Source of the DNA: Microthrixaceae bacterium
GTDB lineage: Bacteria > Actinomycetota > Acidimicrobiia > Acidimicrobiales > Microtrichaceae
Direction of reading: 5' to 3'
NCBI GenBank assembly: GCA_019694615.1
Contig: JAIBBP010000016.1
Location: 1 to 64,000 of the forward strand
DNA length: 64,000 nt
Below, piece after piece: positions 16,130 through 24,898 of this stretch. The position numbers and the translations under genes were made by a program. Within the stretch, counting starts at the first letter, position 1; the number at the start of each line of letters is the position of its first letter. Below the pieces are notes generated by a model, which saw only the letters and a program-made list of their open reading frames with translations, was not told the DNA's origin and made no database searches.

Positions 16130-18430
16130 TCACCCGTCGGTCATCACGCCCCGCGGCCCGATGTCCATCTCGGCGGCGAGCCGCTCGCGGCGTTCGAGCC
16201 GCGACCACACGACCTCCCGTAGGTCCTCGGTGATCGCCTCGGCGTTCTCGGCTTCGGCGTCGTCGAGCGGTCGTCCCCGGAAACGGCGGTCCGACTCGTA
16301 GCGCCCGAGACGACGAACCCCCTCGACCTCGACGAGCTTCGCGGCGCGGCGGGCGAACTCGATCGGTGTTTCCGACGGGCGGGAGCGGATGTCTACGCGG
16401 GCGAGGTCACGACAGGCTCGTCGCCAGCTCGCCTCGACCCGCGCCGACGGGTCGGCGCCGCCGGCGGAACCGAGACGGCGTCTTCGGCGCACCGAAACGA
16501 TGCGAAGTCGAACGAGTGCAACGACCAACAGCACCGAACCGACGATGCCGAGGAGCACGATCGTGGGGGTGTTCGACGTCTCGACTGCGGGCCCGGTCGG
16601 CTGCGCTGGCTCGGGCAGGGGCGGTAACTCGTCGGGAAGGGTCGTGGGCACCGGCTGCCCGGGTACCGCTGCGATCGTGGTCGTCGTGGTCGTGGTGGCG
16701 CCCAGCTCCTCGAAGGTGTTGGGCTCGACGCCACCCTGGGACGGGGCGATGTCGGAGTAGGAGGTGGAGTCGGGGTTGCCGCGGCCGGGGGTCGGTTCGA
16801 ACGCCACCCACCCGACTCCTTGGATGTGCACCTCGGGCCAGGCGTGGGCGAAGCGTCCGCGCACGGTCCACGTCGTGGTCGATGACTCGCCGGAGCTGTC
16901 GAGGGTTTCCTCGGCATCTCCGTAGGTGAACCCGACGGCGACGCGGGAAGGGAGCCCCGCGGCCCGAGCCATGACTGCGAACGCCGTCGCGAACTGCTGA
17001 CAGAACCCCCGCCGAAGCTGTAGGAACTCGAGCAGCGCCTCGTCGGAGTCGCGATAGTTGACCTCGCGGTCGTAGACGAAGCCGCCGTTTCGTCGGAAAT
17101 ACGCTTCGAGCGCCGTCGCCGCGTCGAACGGCGCGAGGCCTGCGGTGATCTCGTTGGCTTGGCGCCGGATCTCGGCCGGCAGGTCGTTCGGGAGGCGACG
17201 TGCGTCGGCGAAGCGCTCGTCCGGCGTCGACGGCGCCTGCTGGAGGGTTGCCCGGTCGACCTCGGCGACTGCGGCAGTGACCTCGTAGGACATGTTGCTC
17301 GGTGCGTCGTCCTCCGCGACGATCACCGATCCCGACTGCTGGTCGAAACGCAACGAGACCGGCGCCCTCACCGTCGCCGGAGCGAATGCGGTCGGCAGCC
17401 AGGCGCTGCTCAGGCGTTGCAACTCGAAAGCCAACTCCTCCTGCTGCGGCGCGACCAGGTCTCCCCAAGCCTCGGGAAGCGCATCTCCGTCGTCGATGTC
17501 GCGGTACTTCGAACTTGCCGACCAACTCCGTCCGTTGAACTCATCGAGCGACGTGAGACGCCAGTAGTGGGGACGTTCCGATTCGACCGTGAAGAGCACC
17601 TCGTTGCTCTGCTCGCCGAGCAGCGAGTCGAGCGAGACGAGGGGGCTGTCGACCTCACGAGCGTCGGGGCCGCGCCCGATGGCGCGAAGGTCGACAACAC
17701 CGCCGCGACCAGTCGGGGCGGCGCTGGAGAACGCGAGAGCAGAGAGAAGGACGAGGACTAGGACCGGGAGCCCGACAGTCCACACGGCGGAGCCGGCCAC
17801 CTGGCCCGGCGCTGACTGGTGAACCCGCCAGTTGCGAACGGCGAGTCGATAGAGCGCGAGTGCCGAGACGAAGAGGATCGTCGCCAGGGCGGCGTGGCGC
17901 CCGAGGAGGAGCACCGAGGAGAAGATGAACGCGGCGAGCTGGGGGAGGACGGCCTGGAAGGGGGCATCGGACCGTGCGGCGGCGAGGTCGGAGAACATGA
18001 CCATGAGCCACAGGCCTACGGCGAAGACCACACTGAAGCCGCGCAGGTCCTCGACCGGAGCGACGAGACTCTGGAACGGGCCGAACGCTGCACCGGCGTC
18101 GTCGACAGCCTGAGACACCACTTCGGGTGTAGGCAGTCCGAACACACTGATATCTCGGTAATAGACGGCGGTGATGATCACCGACCCGATGGCGAGCATT
18201 GCGGTAGAGAACGCGAGCGCCCCGAGCCGAAGCCGTCGACCGGCCCAGCACAAGCCGTGAGCGAGAACCACGATCGCCAGCAACGGCCACAACGGGTCCC
18301 ACGAGCGGAACGCCCGAACCAACGCGACTGCCGCGGACGCGGTTACGAGCGTGAGGGCGGCGTCGACGACGGGGCCCATGTCGGGAATCGGCAAACGGTT
18401 GTCCCGTGTACGGCTTCGCGTCGAACTCAT
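16130..18430 (-). CDS. Transglutaminase-like membrane protein (TgpA type)
   Basis: 766 residues. Several N-terminal membrane helices (first about 200 residues), then an extracytoplasmic transglutaminase-like domain with Cys in RRGFCQQFA, His in RFAHAWPEVH and the acidic position in WVAFEPTPG (Glu rather than Asp). A Thr-rich linker leads to one C-terminal helix (TIVLLGIVGSVLLVVALV) and a cytoplasmic DUF4129-like tail. Last gene of the moxR-DUF58-transglutaminase operon; its start overlaps the DUF58 stop by 4 bases. Proposed role is protein modification or proteolysis at the membrane; the substrate is not known. Confidence 0.85.
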   Translation of the reverse strand: MSSTRSRTRDNRLPIPDMGPVVDAALTLVTASAAVALVRAFRSWDPLWPLLAIVVLAHGLCWAGRRLRLGALAFSTAMLAIGSVIITAVYYRDISVFGLPTPEVVSQAVDDAGAAFGPFQSLVAPVEDLRGFSVVFAVGLWLMVMFSDLAAARSDAPFQAVLPQLAAFIFSSVLLLGRHAALATILFVSALALYRLAVRNWRVHQSAPGQVAGSAVWTVGLPVLVLVLLSALAFSSAAPTGRGGVVDLRAIGRGPDAREVDSPLVSLDSLLGEQSNEVLFTVESERPHYWRLTSLDEFNGRSWSASSKYRDIDDGDALPEAWGDLVAPQQEELAFELQRLSSAWLPTAFAPATVRAPVSLRFDQQSGSVIVAEDDAPSNMSYEVTAAVAEVDRATLQQAPSTPDERFADARRLPNDLPAEIRRQANEITAGLAPFDAATALEAYFRRNGGFVYDREVNYRDSDEALLEFLQLRRGFCQQFATAFAVMARAAGLPSRVAVGFTYGDAEETLDSSGESSTTTWTVRGRFAHAWPEVHIQGVGWVAFEPTPGRGNPDSTSYSDIAPSQGGVEPNTFEELGATTTTTTTIAAVPGQPVPTTLPDELPPLPEPAQPTGPAVETSNTPTIVLLGIVGSVLLVVALVRLRIVSVRRRRRLGSAGGADPSARVEASWRRACRDLARVDIRSRPSETPIEFARRAAKLVEVEGVRRLGRYESDRRFRGRPLDDAEAENAEAITEDLREVVWSRLERRERLAAEMDIGPRGVMTDG

Positions 18431-19680
18431 CGATATGCCGCCGTCGGCGTCCTGGTGCCGCGAGCGGCGTCACGCCAGGCGTGATCGAGGGAGACGTCAG
18501 CGGAGAAATCCACATGCTGCACGTGTCCGGCGGCGTCGACGCCATCGTCGAGCGGAGTTCCGGTGATGACGACGACGTGCTCACCACCCCGCGACGCCGA
18601 ACGGGCGACCACAGCGAGGTCCTCGTCGTGAAGCCGTCCGCTACAGACGATCACGCGCTCGCCTCCGCCGCCCGCCGCAGCCGTCGAGAGAGCGCCCTGC
18701 AGACTGCCGACGGCGTGGGTCGATGCGGCAGCGAGTTGATCGAGCACCGAATCGAGACGCTGACGGTCGTCGAAGAGGCCCGTGTCGCTCCCGCTGGCGC
18801 AGAGCAGGCGCACGAGCTCACCTGACTCCCGGCAAGCGACGACGGCCGACGCCGCGGCGCTGACCGCGCGTTCGAAGGGATCGTCGCCGCGAAGCGGTGG
18901 GTAAGCAGACGCACGGTCGTCGAGCACCACGGTCGTCCGATGCTGGGAGGGCTGTTGATGCATCCGCACCATCGGCCGCCCCATCCGGGCTGTCGACGCC
19001 CAGTGGACTCGTCGCACGTCGTCGCCTGCCGCGTACTCCCGGAGCGCATCGAACTCGTCGCTGACCGTGTTGAGGCGGCGTCGGTGACGAAGGCCGCCAG
19101 TGGGATCGGCTGCGGCCGGGGAACGCTGGAGTGACAGCCGGTGGATTCGGGGCAGCACGATCACGTCGACGAGGTCGGAAACCACCGTGTCGCACCGGGC
19201 GAACGCGAACGGATCGAGCACCGACACCGAGATCGGGCCGAAGGTCGTGAGGCCTCGGCGGGTTGCCGTCTGGGTGTAGTCGGCGTCCACCGCAGGGTCG
19301 GGGCGACGCTGGGGAAGTGTCAACGAGGCAGTGGGCCTCCCGTCGAGGCGGTCGCACACCAGCAAGGGAAGTCGGAGGATCGACCGACCGTTGTGGACCT
19401 GAATCGACACGTTGAACGATTCCCCGACTTCGATGCGGTGAGGTCGGACGGTGCGTCGCACCGCGAGGTCGCTTCCGGCGATCCGCGCCGTGAGCCACGA
19501 CGTCGCGACCAGGAGCAGCAGACACGACCCCAGGATCGAGAGCTCGGAGATGCCGGCAGCGCGCCCCGCCCCCATCGTGACGACCCCGGCGACCCCGGCG
19601 AGTCGGCCCGAACGTGTGAGTCTCAGGACCGTGGGCCGATCGGTCCCGAGACGCCGCGGCCGTCCGCGGTCAGCGCGCAT
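18427..19680 (-). CDS. DUF58 domain protein
   Basis: 417 residues. Two hydrophobic segments near the N-terminus (about 25-65), a beta-rich middle, then the DUF58 signature with FDALREYAAGDDVRRVHW (about 225) and a vWA-like C-terminal domain. The start overlaps the end of moxR by 11 bases and the stop overlaps the transglutaminase gene. These proteins are partners of MoxR ATPases; by family analogy this one may be a chaperone substrate or adaptor at the membrane. Confidence 0.85.
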   Translation of the reverse strand: MRADRGRPRRLGTDRPTVLRLTRSGRLAGVAGVVTMGAGRAAGISELSILGSCLLLLVATSWLTARIAGSDLAVRRTVRPHRIEVGESFNVSIQVHNGRSILRLPLLVCDRLDGRPTASLTLPQRRPDPAVDADYTQTATRRGLTTFGPISVSVLDPFAFARCDTVVSDLVDVIVLPRIHRLSLQRSPAAADPTGGLRHRRRLNTVSDEFDALREYAAGDDVRRVHWASTARMGRPMVRMHQQPSQHRTTVVLDDRASAYPPLRGDDPFERAVSAAASAVVACRESGELVRLLCASGSDTGLFDDRQRLDSVLDQLAAASTHAVGSLQGALSTAAAGGGGERVIVCSGRLHDEDLAVVARSASRGGEHVVVITGTPLDDGVDAAGHVQHVDFSADVSLDHAWRDAARGTRTPTAAYR

Positions 19681-20683
19681 CCCGCGGTACCGCGACGGAG
19701 TCGAGTATCTCGATCAGCACTTCTGCGGGGCCGACCCCCTGGATCTGCGCCTCGGGAGTGACGACGAGGCGGTGGGCGAGCGTCGGGACGGCGAGGGCTT
19801 TGACATCGTCGGGCGTGCCGTGGTCGCGGCCCTGGGCCGCAGCGCGGACCTGCACGGCGCGTTGGAGGCCGAGCGTCGCACGGGGCGACATGCCCAGCGA
19901 GAGCGAGCGATGGGTTCGAGTGGCGGTCGCGACATCGAGCAGGTAGCTCGTGAGCGTCGGCGAGATGTGAACGCGACGGCAGTGGGCGCTCATCGCCATG
20001 ATGTGGTCCACCCCGACGACAGGCCGCAGGGTGGCGAGCCCGGGATGGGCACCCTCAGATCCGAGAATGAGGCCCTCGTCGGCCCGGCTCGGATATCCGA
20101 CCGACAGTTTCAGAAGGAACCGGTCGAGCTGGCTCTCGGGGAGGGGATAGGTGCCGTGGTACTCCAGTGGGTTCTGCGTGGCGATCACCATGAACGGCCG
20201 GCTGAGCGATCGAGTGACACCGTCGGTCGTGACCTGGGACTCGGCCATCGCCTCGAGGAGTGCGGACTGGGTTTTCGGAGACGAGCGGTTGACCTCGTCC
20301 GCGAGGACGATGTTGTTGAACACCGGGCCGGGACGGAACTCGAACACGCCCTGCTGCTGGTTCCACACCGAGGTGCCGAGCACATCGGCCGGAAGGAGGT
20401 CGGGCGTGAACTGCACGCGCCCGAACGTCCCGCCGACGGTGCGAGCCAAGGCCTTCGCCAGTGACGTCTTGCCGACCCCCGGCACATCCTCGATGAGGAG
20501 GTGGCCCTCGGCGACGAGGCAAAGCACGGCGAGCTCGACAACGGAGTCCTTGCCTCGGATCACCGAGCCGATGTTGTCGCAGATCAACCCGAAAATGTCG
20601 GGGAAGGTCGGCTGCCGGTTCGTCGTCGGCGCATTCACTGCGGTGGGCTCGACGGTCTGCTCGGCGGTGGGATTCGCGCTCAT
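19670..20683 (-). CDS. MoxR family AAA+ ATPase
   Basis: 337 residues. Walker A in VPGVGKTSLAKA, Walker B NNIVLADEVNR, sensor 1 MVIATQNPLE, and the arginine-finger region PLPESQLDRF. It heads the operon with the DUF58 and transglutaminase genes, a layout conserved across Actinobacteria and thought to provide chaperone-like assembly of membrane or metal-containing complexes. ATG at 20683; 60 bases separate it from the divergent ROK kinase, so both promoters lie in that gap. Confidence 0.92.
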   Translation of the reverse strand: MSANPTAEQTVEPTAVNAPTTNRQPTFPDIFGLICDNIGSVIRGKDSVVELAVLCLVAEGHLLIEDVPGVGKTSLAKALARTVGGTFGRVQFTPDLLPADVLGTSVWNQQQGVFEFRPGPVFNNIVLADEVNRSSPKTQSALLEAMAESQVTTDGVTRSLSRPFMVIATQNPLEYHGTYPLPESQLDRFLLKLSVGYPSRADEGLILGSEGAHPGLATLRPVVGVDHIMAMSAHCRRVHISPTLTSYLLDVATATRTHRSLSLGMSPRATLGLQRAVQVRAAAQGRDHGTPDDVKALAVPTLAHRLVVTPEAQIQGVGPAEVLIEILDSVAVPRDAR

Positions 20684-20743
20684 TGGAGCGAAAGCTTGTC
20701 ACGCCGACGTGACCCGTTGGAGCGCGACCTAACGTTCCAGTCG

Positions 20744-21616
20744 ATGGTTGGACAGATCACCGGCGCGGTGTTGGCGCTCGACATCGGCGGCACCAAGGTC
20801 GCTGCGGGTGTCGGGACGGCGGATGGCACCCTCCACAGCGTCGTCTCCGTGCCGACGCCGCGCCGTACCGGCGATGACGATCTCTGGGAAGCCGTGTGCG
20901 ATCTGCTCGAACCGCGGGTCGCCGGCTGCATGGCCGTTGGGGTCGGGTGTGGTGGCCCGATGGCACTCGGAGGGGAGACCGTTTCCCCGCTGAACATTCC
21001 GGCCTGGCGCGGGTTCCCGCTCCGCCGACGCCTCATCGAGAGGTTCGAGCTTCCCGTCGCGATCGACAACGACGCGAAGGCGCTGGCGATTGCCGAGGGG
21101 TGGTGGGGCGCCGCTGTGGGCGAGGCGAACTACCTCGCGATGGTCGTCTCCACCGGCGTGGGCGGTGGGATCGTCTCCGACGGTCGACTGCTCGACGGTG
21201 CCGGGGGAAACGCCGGTCACATAGGACATGTCATCGTCGAACCGGGTGGCAGGCTGTGCGTCTGCGGTGCACGTGGGTGCCTGGAGGCCGAAGCGTCAGG
21301 TCCGTCGATCGAGGCGATGACCGGTCGCCCACCGTCGGAGGCCACCACGGAGGTCCGACGGCGCACCGGCCGACTCGTCGGTCGTGCCGTCGGCTCAGTG
21401 GCGAACCTCCTCGATCTTCGCCTCGCGGTCGTGGCCGGGTCGGTCGCCCTCGGGTTCGGCGACGACTTCTTCGACGCCGCTCAAGGTGAGCTCGACCGGA
21501 CCGCCTGTATCGAGTTCGCCCGCGGCGCGATGATCGTTCCCTGCGGCCTGGGCGCCGACGGCCCGCTCCTCGGAGCCGCCGCGGTGGGCTTCCGATCGTT
21601 GGTTACCCACGAGTAA
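20744..21616 (+). CDS. ROK family sugar kinase (glucokinase-like)
   Basis: 290 residues. N-terminal ATP phosphate loop LDIGGTKVAAG, substrate segment VAIDNDAKALAIAE with the catalytic Asp, STGVGGGIVSDG, and the Zn-binding CVCGARGCLEAEASG. Best fit is glucokinase, though N-acetyl-hexosamine kinase cannot be excluded. No HTH domain, so not a ROK repressor. ATG at 20744 chosen because homology begins there. The acyl-CoA dehydrogenase gene follows after 10 bases. Confidence 0.85.
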   Translation: MVGQITGAVLALDIGGTKVAAGVGTADGTLHSVVSVPTPRRTGDDDLWEAVCDLLEPRVAGCMAVGVGCGGPMALGGETVSPLNIPAWRGFPLRRRLIERFELPVAIDNDAKALAIAEGWWGAAVGEANYLAMVVSTGVGGGIVSDGRLLDGAGGNAGHIGHVIVEPGGRLCVCGARGCLEAEASGPSIEAMTGRPPSEATTEVRRRTGRLVGRAVGSVANLLDLRLAVVAGSVALGFGDDFFDAAQGELDRTACIEFARGAMIVPCGLGADGPLLGAAAVGFRSLVTHE

Positions 21617-21626
21617 CATCGCCGTC

Positions 21627-22850
21627 GTGACACCGGAGTATCCCGCCGAAACCGAAGCGTTCCGACAGAGCATCAGGGACTTCCTGGCGGCGAACCTTCC
21701 CGAGGGCTGGGCCGGACTCGGCGGTCTGCCGGTCGACGACGTGCTGCCGTTCCTCGAGCAGTGGCGCAAGGTCCTGCACGAGGCCCGACTGCTGGCCCCT
21801 CAGTGGCCGGCGGAGTATGGCGGCGGCGGCCTGTCGAACCTCGAGACGGTCATCCAATGCGAGGAGTTCGCGAAGGTGGGTGCCCCGACCGGCGGTCCCA
21901 ACGACGTCTTCAACATCGGGATGATCGGCAACACGATCCTGCACTGGGGGACGCCGGAGCAGAAGGCGCACTACATCCCCAAGCTGCTCAGCAACGAGCA
22001 CATCTGGTGTCAGGGGTACAGCGAGCCCAACGCCGGGTCCGACCTCGCCGGCGTGGCCACCAAGGTGGTGCTCGACGGCGACGAGTACATCATCAACGGT
22101 CAGAAGATCTGGACGACCTACGGCCACCTCGCCAACCACATCTTCGTCGTCGGTCGTACCGACAACACCGGTTCTCGTCCCCACGACGGCATCACGTTCC
22201 TGCTCGTCGACATGGATCAGCCCGGTGTCGAGGTTCGGCCCATCAAGATGCTGTCCGGCGACAGCGAGTTCAACGAGGTGTTCTTCACCGACGTTCGCTG
22301 CCCCAAGGAGAACGTGCTCGGTGAACCGAACAAGGGTTGGGCCGTCGCCATGACTCTGCTCGGGTTCGAGCGCGGTGAGGCAGCAGCGGTCCTGCCGATT
22401 CGCTATCGCGAGAGCCTCGACCGTCTCGTTGCGCTCGCCAAGGAGCGGGGCCGCGATCAGGACCCGTTGATCCGTCAGCGTCTGGCGTACTGCTACAGCA
22501 AGGTCGAGATGATGCGGTACCTCGGCATGCGAACACTCACGCTGTTCCTCGCCGGCAAGGAGCCCGGGCCCGACGCAGCGATCACCAAGCTGTACTGGTC
22601 GGAGTACCACAAAGTCGAGACGGCCCTGGCGGTCGACATTCTCGGGGCGGAGGCGATGGTTCCGTCCGGCCGCTGGCCGTCGAACTCGTTGCAGACCGAC
22701 GATCCCGGCGCCCCGAACGACAGCGCCTCGTGGGTTGGTTCGATGTTCGTGTCGATGGGCGGCACGATCTACGCCGGTACGTCGCAGATCCAACGCAACA
22801 TCATCGGCGAGCGCATCCTGGGGCTTCCCAAAGAGCCGTCGGGTCGCTGA
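21627..22850 (+). CDS. Acyl-CoA dehydrogenase
   Basis: 407 residues. The flavoprotein fold is shown by GYSEPNAGSDLAGVATK (FAD and substrate contacts), the DGDEYIINGQKIWTTYG segment, and the C-terminal YAGTSQIQRNIIGERILGL. Oxidises an acyl-CoA to the enoyl-CoA in beta-oxidation or a related pathway. GTG start at 21627. Followed after 26 bases by a small conserved-looking gene, likely cotranscribed. Specificity not evident. Confidence 0.9.
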   Translation: MTPEYPAETEAFRQSIRDFLAANLPEGWAGLGGLPVDDVLPFLEQWRKVLHEARLLAPQWPAEYGGGGLSNLETVIQCEEFAKVGAPTGGPNDVFNIGMIGNTILHWGTPEQKAHYIPKLLSNEHIWCQGYSEPNAGSDLAGVATKVVLDGDEYIINGQKIWTTYGHLANHIFVVGRTDNTGSRPHDGITFLLVDMDQPGVEVRPIKMLSGDSEFNEVFFTDVRCPKENVLGEPNKGWAVAMTLLGFERGEAAAVLPIRYRESLDRLVALAKERGRDQDPLIRQRLAYCYSKVEMMRYLGMRTLTLFLAGKEPGPDAAITKLYWSEYHKVETALAVDILGAEAMVPSGRWPSNSLQTDDPGAPNDSASWVGSMFVSMGGTIYAGTSQIQRNIIGERILGLPKEPSGR

Positions 22851-22876
22851 TCGTGGGGCGGGATGCGAGGACCCCG

Positions 22877-23140
22877 ATGTCGACTGTGGTTGGCCTCGGT
22901 CGGGTCGTCGCTCGACACCCGTCGTTGTGGTCCACGGCGGTGCGGCAGGCACGGCTTCTGGCTCGTCCCCGATGGTGGCGGAAGGCCCCGTTTCTCCCGC
23001 TGCCGGACCCGGCATACCTGAAGTTCCGGATGGTGACCGCATACGGCGGCGACGGCACCGCTACTCCAGAGCCCGGCGACGTCGTCGCCTACCTCCAGTG
23101 GTGCAGGGCCTATCCCGAGGTCACCGCACACGCTCCGTAG
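22877..23140 (+). CDS. Small 87-residue protein downstream of acyl-CoA dehydrogenase
   Basis: Starts MSTVVGLGRVVARHP, is Arg/Trp-rich in the middle (RPRWWRKAPFLPLPD), then has PAYLKFRMVTAYGG and DVVAYLQWCRAYP. It looks like a compact soluble or peripheral membrane protein. Similar short proteins occur beside lipid-metabolism genes in high-GC actinobacteria, as far as I recall; no function is known to me. Ends 19 bases before palindrome A2. Confidence 0.65.
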   Translation: MSTVVGLGRVVARHPSLWSTAVRQARLLARPRWWRKAPFLPLPDPAYLKFRMVTAYGGDGTATPEPGDVVAYLQWCRAYPEVTAHAP

Positions 23141-23159
23141 CCGCCCAGCCCGCCCCGAA

Positions 23160-23215
23160 CCGGTTCTGTTGTACAAGGCGCGCGCCTAGGCGCGCGCCTT
23201 GTACAACAGAACCGG
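23160..23215. repeat. Family A palindrome, copy A2 (perfect 56-base palindrome)
   Basis: Every base from 23160 to 23187 pairs with 23188 to 23215, with no unpaired spacer. The core has the family layout of 22-base arms starting GTTCTGTTGT and ending ACAACAGAAC around a 6-base centre (CCTAGG). It lies between the 87-residue gene and the DUF559 gene and pairs as a flank with copy A3. Confidence 0.93.
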
Positions 23216-23279
23216 CGGGGGAAAGCAAGGGGGGATGTCCCCCATATCGAATCCTGTGCCGACCGTTCAGGCTGGCGCG

Positions 23280-24218
23280 ATGTCTCCGTTCGATCGTCAG
23301 CTCCTCCGAAACCTCGCCGAGCGCCAGCACGGTGCGCTGGCGCTCGATCAGGCCAAGGAGCTGGGAATGAGTCGGTCGGCGCGGTACCGACTCGGCACGT
23401 CGTCGGACTTCACGTCGGTGTCCAACCGGGTGGTCCGGCTGATCGGCGCGCCACGCACCGTTGAACAGCGCCTGATGGTCGCTGTGCTCGATGTTGGAGG
23501 AGACGCCGCGTTGTCCCATCTGACCGGCGCCAAGCGCTGGGGACTGGACGGCTGCTCACTGACGCCGATCTCGCTCGTGACGACGAAAGGAGGACCGCGC
23601 CGGACGGACCTCGCCGAGACCCATGTGGTGCGGTCGCTTCCGCCGAACTGGCGATGCGTGCTCGACGGGATCCCCATCGTCAGGCCGGAACTCCTGGCTC
23701 TGCAACTGTTCGCCGTCTGTCGGTTCGAGCGTGCCGAGACGCTCGTGGACCGGTTGTGGTCTCGTCGGCTGTTGTCCGGACCGTCGATCGTCGCGTTCCT
23801 CGCACAGATGGGGGAGCGTGGGCGCAACGGAACCGCCGGGTTGCGTCGCTACATCGACGATCGTGGCGACGACTACGTTCCGCCGGCTTCCGGTCTGGAG
23901 GGCCGGGTGCGCCGACTGCTCGACGATGCAGGTGTGGAGATGGACCGCCAGGTCGACAGCGGTGGCAGCGACTGGACCGGCCGCGTCGACTTCCGTGCCC
24001 CTGACCTCCCGCTGGTGTTGGAGGTCCAGAGTGAGGCGCATCACGAGGCGCTGGTGGACAAGCGGCGCGATGACGCTCGACGACGCCAGCTCCTCGTCGA
24101 TGGCTTCGTGGTGTGTGAGGTCACCGACGAACAGGTGTGGGAACGGCCGTGGGAGGTGGTCGCCGAGGTGCGGCGGGGCCTGGCGGAGGCTCGGGCACTC
24201 CGGAACCCGTCAACCTGA
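23280..24218 (+). CDS. AbiEi-like winged helix plus DUF559 (Vsr-like) nuclease domain protein
   Basis: 312 residues. The N-terminal part (about 1-75) looks like the AbiEi antitoxin-type winged helix (LLRNLAERQHGALALDQA, then SRYRL-like SRSARYRLG). The C-terminal 100 residues match a DUF559/PD-(D/E)XK fold: Glu in GLEGRVRRLL, Asp in GRVDFRAP, Glu in LVLEVQSEAHH and a following His. Start uncertain: ATG at 23280 fits the domain start, and an ATG at 23235 is also in frame. It stands alone, with no toxin partner beside it, and is bracketed by palindromes A2 and A3. Such genes are often multicopy in actinobacteria; their role is unknown. Confidence 0.72.
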   Translation: MSPFDRQLLRNLAERQHGALALDQAKELGMSRSARYRLGTSSDFTSVSNRVVRLIGAPRTVEQRLMVAVLDVGGDAALSHLTGAKRWGLDGCSLTPISLVTTKGGPRRTDLAETHVVRSLPPNWRCVLDGIPIVRPELLALQLFAVCRFERAETLVDRLWSRRLLSGPSIVAFLAQMGERGRNGTAGLRRYIDDRGDDYVPPASGLEGRVRRLLDDAGVEMDRQVDSGGSDWTGRVDFRAPDLPLVLEVQSEAHHEALVDKRRDDARRRQLLVDGFVVCEVTDEQVWERPWEVVAEVRRGLAEARALRNPST

Positions 24219-24232
24219 CCGTCGCCCAACCG

Positions 24233-24282
24233 GTTCTGTTGTACAAAGCGCGCGCCCAGCCGCGCGCTTTGTACAACAGAAC
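24233..24282. repeat. Family A palindrome, copy A3
   Basis: Perfect 22-base arms (24233-24254 and 24261-24282) around a 6-base spacer. Identical to A2 over the outer GTTCTGTTGTACAA, but the next stem pair differs and its partner base differs to match. It begins 14 bases after the DUF559 gene stop and ends 9 bases before the end of the convergent NUDIX gene, so it could terminate both. Confidence 0.92.
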
Positions 24283-24291
24283 GGGCTGGGG

Positions 24292-24783
24292 TCAGGTGTC
24301 GGGGGTGATGTCGATCGGGGGGAACGGGCGTTCGCCGTCCACGATCGCCGGGAGGAACTCTCGCAAACGCGGTGGAACGGTGGGTGAGTCCGTGGCGAGG
24401 AAGTCAGTGGGGTCCCACCAACGGGACTCCTCGAACGCCATCGCCTCGAACGCTTCGAGGTGAAGCGCGCCAGTGGTGTCGCCGTCGCACGTGGCGACGT
24501 GAATGCGTTCGTGCTGGTCGAAGTCCCAGCCGGCGAAGGTGAACTGTGCGTGCTGGGTCCAGATGCACGGCCCGATCTCCGCATTCGTGATGCCCGCCTC
24601 CTCGGAGAGTTCACGGGCGATCGCCTGCTCCGCGGTTTCGCCGGCATCGATCCCGCCGCCCGGAAGCTCCCACCAGTGCGGCTTGGCGCGGTCGGCTGGA
24701 TCGCTCGATCGGATCAGCAGGATCCGGCCGTCGAGGTCGAAGCAAACCACCCGCGCCGCCACCCGCCGGATCACGTAGCCCAT
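24292..24783 (-). CDS. NUDIX hydrolase
   Basis: 163 residues with a canonical Nudix box GGGIDAGETAEQAIAREL then SEEAGI, preceded by KPHWWELPG. Metal-dependent hydrolysis of a nucleoside diphosphate derivative is expected, substrate unknown. I used the ATG at 24783 (MGYVIRRVAARVV); an upstream TTG at 24816 would place the start close against palindrome A4 and is less likely. Convergent with the DUF559 gene. Confidence 0.85.
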   Translation of the reverse strand: MGYVIRRVAARVVCFDLDGRILLIRSSDPADRAKPHWWELPGGGIDAGETAEQAIARELSEEAGITNAEIGPCIWTQHAQFTFAGWDFDQHERIHVATCDGDTTGALHLEAFEAMAFEESRWWDPTDFLATDSPTVPPRLREFLPAIVDGERPFPPIDITPDT

Positions 24784-24818
24784 GGCGGCGGACACTACGC
24801 GCGTCGGCCCCGACAACT

Positions 24819-24874
24819 CTCGTTCTGTCCTGCGAGAGCACCACCCGGGTGGTGCTCTCGCAGGACAGAACGAG
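24819..24874. repeat. Family A palindrome, copy A4 (perfect 56-base palindrome)
   Basis: 24819-24846 pairs perfectly with 24847-24874. It keeps the family ends GTTCTGT and ACAGAAC and the 22-6-22 core size, while the inner arm sequence is unrelated to A1-A3. Located downstream of the lipoate-ligase family gene and upstream of the NUDIX start. Confidence 0.9.
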
Positions 24875-24898
24875 CCTTCGGGCGTGTTGGTGGCTGGG

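Noticed and set aside
23160-24874. Insertion sequence bounded by inverted repeats
   Set aside because: No transposase, no target-site duplication visible, and each repeat is itself a complete palindrome rather than one end of an element.
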